Shown here in pieces: positions 57,401 through 64,000 of a stretch of 64,000 nt of DNA. The stretch's first letter is position 1. Every line of letters starts with the position of its first letter. The translations under genes were made by a program, and so were the position numbers. The stretch is from the NCBI GenBank assembly GCA_029961685.1, contig JARWKL010000005.1, positions 44,466,211 through 44,530,210 of the forward strand, written 5' to 3'. The notes under the pieces are model-generated. The model did not search any database. It saw nothing but the letters and a program-made list of their open reading frames with translations, and had not been told where the DNA came from. This stretch comes from Aristolochia californica. Its lineage: Eukaryota > Streptophyta > Magnoliopsida > Piperales > Aristolochiaceae.

Positions 57401-59671
57401 TATTTTGAGGTTGTATATGTAGTATAATGTAATGCATCGGGAGGAGGTATTGGGGCGGTGCTTCAATAATCTCAGCACCCTATTGCCTATTTCAGCCGTC
57501 GACTCGCACCAACCCACGAAATAGAACTCATTGGCTTAGCTAAGGCGGTCCGCCATTGGAGACTTTATTTGTGGGCCAAATATTTTATCATCCGCACTGA
57601 CCACTACAGTTTAAATTTTTTGTTGGATCAGCGCATATCAACTTCTCCCCAACAACATTGGATTAGCAAATTAATGGGGTTTAATTTTACAGTGGAACAT
57701 AAGGCAAGTACATTGAACAAAGCCGCTGATGCACTCTCACGCCGGTTTGAAGACCCAGTGCACCTTTGTGCAATTAGTCATCAAAAACCGCTACTTTTGG
57801 AGTCCATAAAGGAGGAAAATAGGCGCACACCAGAACTGCAGGAGTTGTCTTACCAAATTGCCGCAATGACACTACCTCAAAAAATGGTCCTTTCATGACA
57901 ACCTTATTTTGTATAACCAACACATTTATTTATCTCACTCTTCTCCTTTGGTGCAAGTGGTGTTATCCTCTTATCATGACAGTTCTCATGAAGGCACTCA
58001 GAAAACATTACATCGAATTTGCGGAGATTTTTATTGGGAATGGATGAAATCTTCAATTGCAACGTATGTGGCTGCTTGTCAGGTGTGTCAGAGGAACAAT
58101 GCAGATCATTTAAGTCCCACGGGGGGCTGTTGCAACCACTAGCTCTTCCCACTTAGGTTTGGTCTGATAGCTCTATAGATTTTATTGAGGGCCTCCCTAA
58201 GGCTTCAGGGAAATCTATTATTTTTGTGGTCATGGACAAATTTTCAAAATAAGCCCACTTCATTCCATTGGATCACCCTTATACAGCAGCGACCGTAGCA
58301 CAAGTGTTCTTCTCCAATATTGTTCGCCTCCTCGTTATTCCAGAATCAATTGTAAGTGATCGGGATGTAGTCTTTACAAGTCAATTCTGGAGAGACCTTT
58401 TCAGGCTTTGTGGCACCAAAACTCAATTATTCCTCCGCTTATCACCCTCAATCGGATGGCTAGACCGAAGTGGTGAACCAAACCATTGAAATGTATTTAA
58501 AGTGTTTAGTGGGAAACCGCCCTAAACGGTGGGCGGAATGCATTCCATAGGCGGAGTACTGCTACAGTACATCCTTCCACACGACCTTACAGGAGACCCC
58601 ATTCCGGATATTATATGGTCGGGATCCCCCTCGTTTGCTTTCTTATGCTCATGGTTCAACGAGAGTGGAGGTCGTTGACCAAACTCTTATGGGTCGAGAT
58701 CAATTGCTGGAATCTACTCTCCAATGGCTTCAGAAAGCTCAAGCACACATGAAGGACTATTACGATCAAGGCCACCGGGATGTTCAGTACAATCCGGGTG
58801 ATATATTATGGCTCCGTCTACAGCCTTACCGTCAAAAGTCATTGGCGGGTGGTCGACACAAGCTTTCTTCGAAATATTTTGGGCCATTCAACATTATCCA
58901 GCGTGTGGGCCAGGTAGCATATAGGCTGCAGCTTCCTCCAGAGTCCAAGCTTCACAATGTTTGTTATGTCTCTCTTCTCAAGCCATTCAAAGGACAAGAT
59001 CCACCTTCTACTCCCTCTTTACCACCGATTGAGGATGGACAAGTTTCTCTCATGCCCACCAAAATTTTGAATGCTCGCTAGAATTAGGATAGGAGGGAAG
59101 TACTAGTTCAGTGGACACACACATACGTCACAAATACCACTTGGGAGGATCTAGACATATTTCAACATGTCTACCCTACGTTCGAGCTTGGGGACAAGCT
59201 CGTTTTCCAAGGGGGAGTGATGTTGTGGACTCGATAGCGGAACGAGTCATGCAGAGACGACTCATTAGGACATTCAAGTACATTAGGATTTATAACTTTA
59301 CTTTATTTAATTATGTGGTAGGATGTAAGCCAACGATGACATTATTGTAAAACTCTTAGTCAGATGCCTTGGTGTGATTAGCCTTTATGGGGCTCACGGG
59401 GGTGAAGGAAAAGCAAGCAGAGTTTAACCTAATTCAGGATTGGCGTTCTCCTTCATTGAACCCTAGGATCGGCGTTCTTCTTGACGAACCCAAGGGTACA
59501 GGTCTCCCCTTGACGAGCATGATCATTTCATTCCCGTTCATTCTGTTTTCCATCACAATTTCGCCATCATAGGTTGCCCAGGTAAAGCAGGACGCCCTAT
59601 TTTAGCCTCTGATCCTCTAAATGACCTCGCCCTTCGCTGAATCACACGATCCATGGTCAGGGACCACAACA
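54402..59671 (+). mobile_element. Ty3-gypsy chromovirus, full length with LTRs, inactive
   Basis: LTRs are 54402-54869 and 59221-59671, with inverted ends TGTTGTGG/CCACAACA (G to A at the second base of the left one). The target duplication ACCTC is perfect (54397-54401 and 59672-59676). TGGTATCAGAGC follows the left LTR (54873-54884), and AAGGGGGAGTGATG precedes the right. Order: gag from about 54893; zinc knuckle CYNCDEQYTFGHQC near 55880; protease DSGSTHNFL near 56085; reverse transcriptase 56464-57111 (FFDDILIF); RNase H to about 57760; integrase 57900-58640; C-terminal chromodomain-like ILNAR...LVQWTHTYVTNTTWEDL near 59060-59150. Several stops and frameshifts are visible. Size and chromodomain suggest the Reina group (inference). 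Confidence 0.92.
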
Positions 59672-59846
59672 ACCTCCCACTTCCTTCTCCCTGTCGCTAC
59701 TCTCTTTTCCTCCAAAATACCTCCCAATTTTGTTCAATTTTCTTTGATTTTTGACATTTTGGCATCGATTTCTTCTATTCTACTTCGATTTGGTGTCAAT
59801 TTCCCCTTTCGGCTTCGTTTTCCCCCAGATTTCTTAAGGTAAGCCT
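59672..59846 (+). repeat. Unnamed dispersed repeat, copy 1 (right part)
   Basis: The continuation of the repeat broken by the gypsy element, ending at a splice-donor-like AAG|GTAAGCC. See the left part for the comparison with copy 2. Confidence 0.6.
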
Positions 59847-60029
59847 AAACACTATATTTTTTTTATTAATTTAGAGATGTATTTGATTTTAATTTTAATT
59901 TTTGTGCGTAACTTGGGGATTTAGGGTTAGGGTTTATTGTATTTATGGTTCAATTTCGTCTTTATAGGGTTTAATTTTTGGAATTTTGCTTATCATGCTT
60001 TATTGTGAAAAGTGTTGTTCAATTGATAA

Positions 60030-60142
60030 ATTTTGACCCTGTTTGGAGGTTAGTTTCTCTTATGCGAGTAGATGGTTCAAGATTATGTTAACAATCAATA
60101 GACAAATTTGGACCTTGTTTGGAGGTTAGTTTCTCTGATGCA
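60030..60142 (+). repeat. Short tandem duplication before the reductase fragment
   Basis: GACC(C/T)TGTTTGGAGGTTAG followed by TTTCTCT.ATGC.AGTA occurs at about 60036 and again at about 60111, a period of about 75 bp. Confidence 0.6.
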
Positions 60143-60144
60143 AG

Positions 60145-61085
60145 TATGGACAAAAGAACAAACTTGATGTTGTGACTGCCTGCCCAACTCTTATTCTTGG
60201 GCCCATGTTGCAACCAACCATGAATGCAAGCAGCCTGGTTTTATTCAAGATGCTGACAGGTGCTTTACTCATAATTTATGTTTTAGATAGACTTTGGCCT
60301 AGCCAAGCATGATGAGGTTATTAATGGAAATACTGACATACATTACATTTTTTGTAATCCAACATATTTTGTATCACTTTTGCATGCAACAGAAACTTGA
60401 TTACAACTTTGTTTCAATCAGTGAAAAACCAATGCTTCTTTTAACAGAGTTCATTTAGAATTAAAGAAATAATTTAGGCCCTCGAGCCAAAGTCATTTAA
60501 TGTCTGGTTTAATAGATTGTTGTTCTGCTGTGCCATAGGAGTAGAAAGGATGTTGACAAAAGTTCAAATGGTGATCTTCTTGCTGCCTGTTGGTCTTCTG
60601 TTTGGTACTCTTGGTTAGTTGCTGCTAGACCTGTTTCTGAGTCATGTTATGATTCTGATAATTTGATTAGTGAACAGGTGCATATGAGACAATGGAAAAA
60701 AAAATCCGGGGAATAGTAGATGTCCGAGATGTAGCTGAAGCTCTTCTTCTTATCTATGAAAGATCAGATGCATCTAGGAGATACATATGTGGCCCCCATG
60801 CAATACGGGCACATGATTTAGTTGAAAAACTACATAGCATGTTTCTACAGTATAATTATCCTCAAAAGTAAGTTTCTCACACTTCTGAGGATTTAATTTT
60901 CACGATTTTTAAACCACCTTAGACCTACATACTTTTACGTTTGGCAGATTTGTCAATGGTGGCGATGATATTTGTATGAGCTCTGAGAGGCTGAAGAGTT
61001 TAGGATGGAAGTACAACCATTGGAGGAGACCCTGGTTGATTCTGTAAAATAGTATGAACATGCTGGTCTGTTGAAGAAAGATTAG
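60145..61085 (+). pseudogene. Cinnamoyl-CoA reductase-like 3' fragment
   Basis: Three exons are legible: 60145-60259 (LDVVTACPTLILGPMLQPT), 60678-60867 (IRGIVDVRDVAEALLLIYE and RYICGPHAIRAHDLVEKL) and 60948-61085 (SSERLKSLGWKYN). These are the C-terminal half of an extended short-chain reductase of the cinnamoyl-CoA reductase / tetraketide-pyrone-reductase-like group. The NAD-binding N-terminal exons and the catalytic YxxxK segment are absent. In the last exon one base is missing after WKYN, and a TAG replaces a Tyr codon before YEHAGLLKKD. It is therefore a pseudogene. Splice sites are otherwise intact (GT-AG). Confidence 0.8.
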
Positions 61086-61089
61086 ATGT

Positions 61090-62640
61090 TTTCAAATGCC
61101 TATTTCTAATCCTGTGTTTCTGTAGATGAGTTGTCTGGTAGAATCTGTAGCTCTCTCAGTGATGACCTCAATATAATTTAACCCTCTCAAAGTGCTGTTT
61201 TTACCTATTCATAATGATTCACTTGTTGAATTTTATTTCCAGTGTTCTGGAGTTAAGTTGGCCTAACTTGCAGATACAATTCGAAAAGGGAGAAAAAGTG
61301 TGGAGAAGAATGCTGGCAGCAGGCAAAGCTCTGATGCTTTCCCGGAGCTGAACCAAGTTGATATGGATCACTAAATTCTGGGTGTTCACTGGAGGGATTG
61401 AAAAGACGTAATTGCTCAATTGCTGGATTTTGTTCAACTTCACTGGAGGGAAGTTGAAAGTTGAAAGGTGAACCATTTGTGGATGGCATAGCTGATGAAT
61501 TCTTTATTTTGCATTCGGAGTTTGAATATATTCAATTGGTTTAATATTTGCTATTTAGGGTATGTTTGGATCCCAGGGAAAAGAAAATAAAATAAAATTT
61601 TGATTATTATTCTTTATTTGGCAATTCGACCTTTTTCCTTTCAATAATCTGAGTTGTGACAACTTTTTGGTTTAATTAACCCATTTTTTATTTAATAAAA
61701 TCAATGGTTTCAAATTTAATAAAAAATATTATTAATTAATATTATGTACAAATATATAGTGTGTTAAAGTTATGATTAGATCAATTTTTCCCGTTAAATC
61801 ATTTTTAGGTTAAAATATATCATATATTATTAATAAATTAATAATTAAACTTATTACATTCATTTCTGTTATTTATATCGTTATTTATTTATTTAATTTT
61901 ACTGTATAATTAATCATGTGCATATTTCATTGGCTCAAGTAATTACTGTATTAATGCACAGTAAAATGCAATCATTAAATAATATAATATCTAATTCAAT
62001 TAATGAGTATATTAATATATTTTAATTATACATTAAATTACTTATTTGTGTAATAATAATACATATTTTACCTAATTTAGAGTTTAAGGATTATGTTTTA
62101 ATTAAGAATAATGTTAGGGTTTAAGGATTCTCTTATTTTTTATATTTTTCTCATGTTAGTGTACTAACACTTAAAACTGTTTTTCAGTGCACATAAAGTC
62201 GTCTATACTAACACCAATTTAGAAGATAAAGTTCATATAGATGAATTAAATGAATTTAAATAAGGAGATGAAGATAAACTTCAAATTTCTATTTTGTTGA
62301 CTAACCCCCCCCCCCCCCCGTTATAGCTATCTATTTATCCTTAATCTGGCAAATTATTAACGTTATTGCTATTATTTATCCTTAATCCTTGATTTCCAGG
62401 TTCAGTTTGACATGACAAATCCTTGATTGAGATGTTTTTGCAGCAACTCAACGACTAGTTGCTGGGAAAATAAATTGCCGCTTTATGTCTTTTGTCTAAT
62501 ATGTTGCTAAACGTTCCCCACATTTGTTTAGGACAAAACCACGCCGGAACAATCTTTCTACTTGACTTTTTCTGCAATTGAGTGGTTATTGGCAAGCGAC
62601 AACTAAGAAACCTTTTTACTTGGAATCACTTTTCAGTTTG
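61090..62640. other. AT-rich intergenic region
   Basis: No gene was seen. It contains AT-rich DNA (61640-62110) and a C16 run near 62305. The minus ORFs at 61219-61489 have no recognisable family. Confidence 0.5.
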
Positions 62641-62648
62641 TCCACATC

Positions 62649-63353
62649 TAGGGGGGGTTAGTCCACAATGAAGTGGAATGAATTCCCCCCGCATTACCTA
62701 GTTCATCCCATTTATGGTGTTAGTCCAGAATGAATTGACTTGAAGTGAGATAACACCGTTTCATCTCCTCAGGCAAAAACGACGGAATTTTGTTTTCGCC
62801 CTTTTTTTCAATTCATCGAATTACCACGAGCGACGGCGTTGCTTCTTCCCCCCCCCCCCCCCCCCCAAACTAAAAAATCACCCTCATTTCCTTTCTCCTC
62901 TCCTCTCGCTCAGCCTTCGTCTCTGGACGAAAATTTTTGCCCGACTTCGTCTCTGCTCCTCTCGCTCGGCTCTCGTCTGCTCGCTCTACTCCTCTCGCTC
63001 GGCGCTCGTCTTTGTTCTCTGCTCCCTCTCTCTTGTTATCTCTCGTTTTCGCCCCATCTCCCTCTCTCGTCTCTTTCTCTCTCGGCCTTTCTCTTCCCTC
63101 TCCCTCTCTCGTCTCCTTCTCTCTTTTCCCTCTCGGCCTTCATCTCTTTTCACTCTCGGCCTCCCTCTTCCTTCTCGTTCTCGCTCTTCTCTTTCCTCCT
63201 CCCCCGATTTCCTATGATTTAACCTATTCCGATTTCGAATTCCTTCGATTTCCTTCAATCTTCTTCGATTTTCGACGGTTAGGCGTCGATTTCTTCCATT
63301 GGGCTTACATTTCCCCATTCGGCGGTGATTTCCCCCAAATTTCAGAAGGTAAT
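62649..63353 (+). repeat. Unnamed dispersed repeat, copy 2
   Basis: It starts AGGGGGGGTTAGT...GCATTACCTAGTTCATC, has a long CT-rich core (a poly-C run near 62851) and ends GGCGTCGATTTCTTCCATT...TTTCCCCCAAATTTCAGAAG then GTAATCC. This is collinear with copy 1 once the gypsy element is removed. The CT-rich ORFs on both strands are low complexity. No transposase follows within the window. Confidence 0.6.
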
Positions 63354-64000
63354 CCGAAACCCTGATTATTTTTTCAACTAATTTAGTTTTGTGTTTGAGT
63401 TAATTTAAATTTTTGTGCATAATTTATCTTGATTGTGGCCAAATTAATTCCAATAATATCACATTCATTGAAGCTGAGATACAAAACATTCATTAATAAA
63501 TAATACAGATTTGCTCACTTGTTTCCTGTGCATGAGAGTTGATAGCTCAACTGACTGTTTAAGAACTTGACAACCCATCAAGCATGTTGTCAGTTCATGG
63601 CATATTTCTGGGACCATGCCCTTGCAGTTTCCTCATAACGGGTTCTTTAGATGCAGTGAGTTCCCCTCGCTACTTTTTCCCCTTGACTAACTCATTTCCA
63701 TACAGTTTTCAAGAGAGTAAATTCTCTTGCAACTTTTCCGTTGCACTAACAATGCTCCTATTAGAGGGTGACACCCAGTTGGCCATACGCTGGGTAAGAC
63801 CATGAACCCAAAACGAACCATCCAATATTAAGTGGTTCTACCCATTCGCTTGGTAAAATCATGAAACCAAAGCAAAGCATCTGCATTTAGCTGTTCCACA
63901 TTTCCCAATGCAAGTCTTGCCAATTTTCTTGCTAGTTATGAGATCTCCCACCAGCAGCTTGCTGCTTGATGCCATTCCTCTACAGTTTGATTCACTGTTG
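63354..64000. other. No supported gene
   Basis: Mostly unique-looking sequence. The plus ORF 63584-63805 matches nothing I recognise. It could be the start of an element or gene extending beyond the window. Confidence 0.4.

Noticed and set aside
62839..63365. Long plus and minus frames rich in Ser, Leu, Pro or Arg, Glu
   Set aside because: They arise from CT-rich low-complexity DNA without family resemblance.

Overview
The window is nuclear DNA of a flowering plant, probably a woody dicot or magnoliid, although species cannot be read from sequence alone. The evidence is GT-AG introns of plant size, AT-rich spacers, plant-only families (GRAS, BTB/NPH3, angiosperm-type terpene synthase, organelle RRM protein) and plant LTR retrotransposons primed by initiator-Met tRNA. 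Exon limits below come from reading splice sites and protein frames by eye.

Layout. 0.1-7.1 kb: a six-exon gene for a plant eIF-like protein (+). 9.0-9.3 kb: a short unrecognised gene (-). 15.4-17.1 kb: a single-exon GRAS gene, SCL32-like (+). 19.8-23.3 kb: a BTB/NPH3 gene (+) with a 79-bp tandem duplication touching its start codon. 25.7-27.6 kb: retrotransposon debris, with a complete miniature LTR element (TRIM). 28.3-33.2 kb: a FYVE-finger protein with eight helical repeats (+). 33.7-39.3 kb: an ORRM2-like organelle RRM protein (-). Its first intron carries a LINE and a SINE, and two of its three introns have GC donors.

40.5-53.5 kb is a decayed terpene synthase cluster. One gene (-) is complete except for a one-base frameshift, and has a TRIM of a second family in an intron. 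A second copy (+) has lost the DDxxD exon. A third (-) is cut by a copia element. The two fragments are now joined by a fusion of two different copia elements, one of which holds two nested TRIM insertions.

53.9-64 kb: a complete but mutated Ty3-gypsy chromovirus with LTRs and a perfect target duplication sits inside one copy of an unnamed repeat that recurs at 62.6-63.4 kb. Between the two copies lies the 3' half of a cinnamoyl-CoA-reductase-like gene, with stop and frameshift.

The left half (0-39 kb) is ordinary housekeeping and signalling gene space. The right half is accessory DNA, where retrotransposons have dismantled a specialised-metabolism cluster. The most unusual items are four TRIM insertions in two families, one with a 77-bp flanking direct repeat instead of a 5-bp one; three GC-AG introns within 6 kb; and the copia-copia fusion exactly at a polypurine tract.
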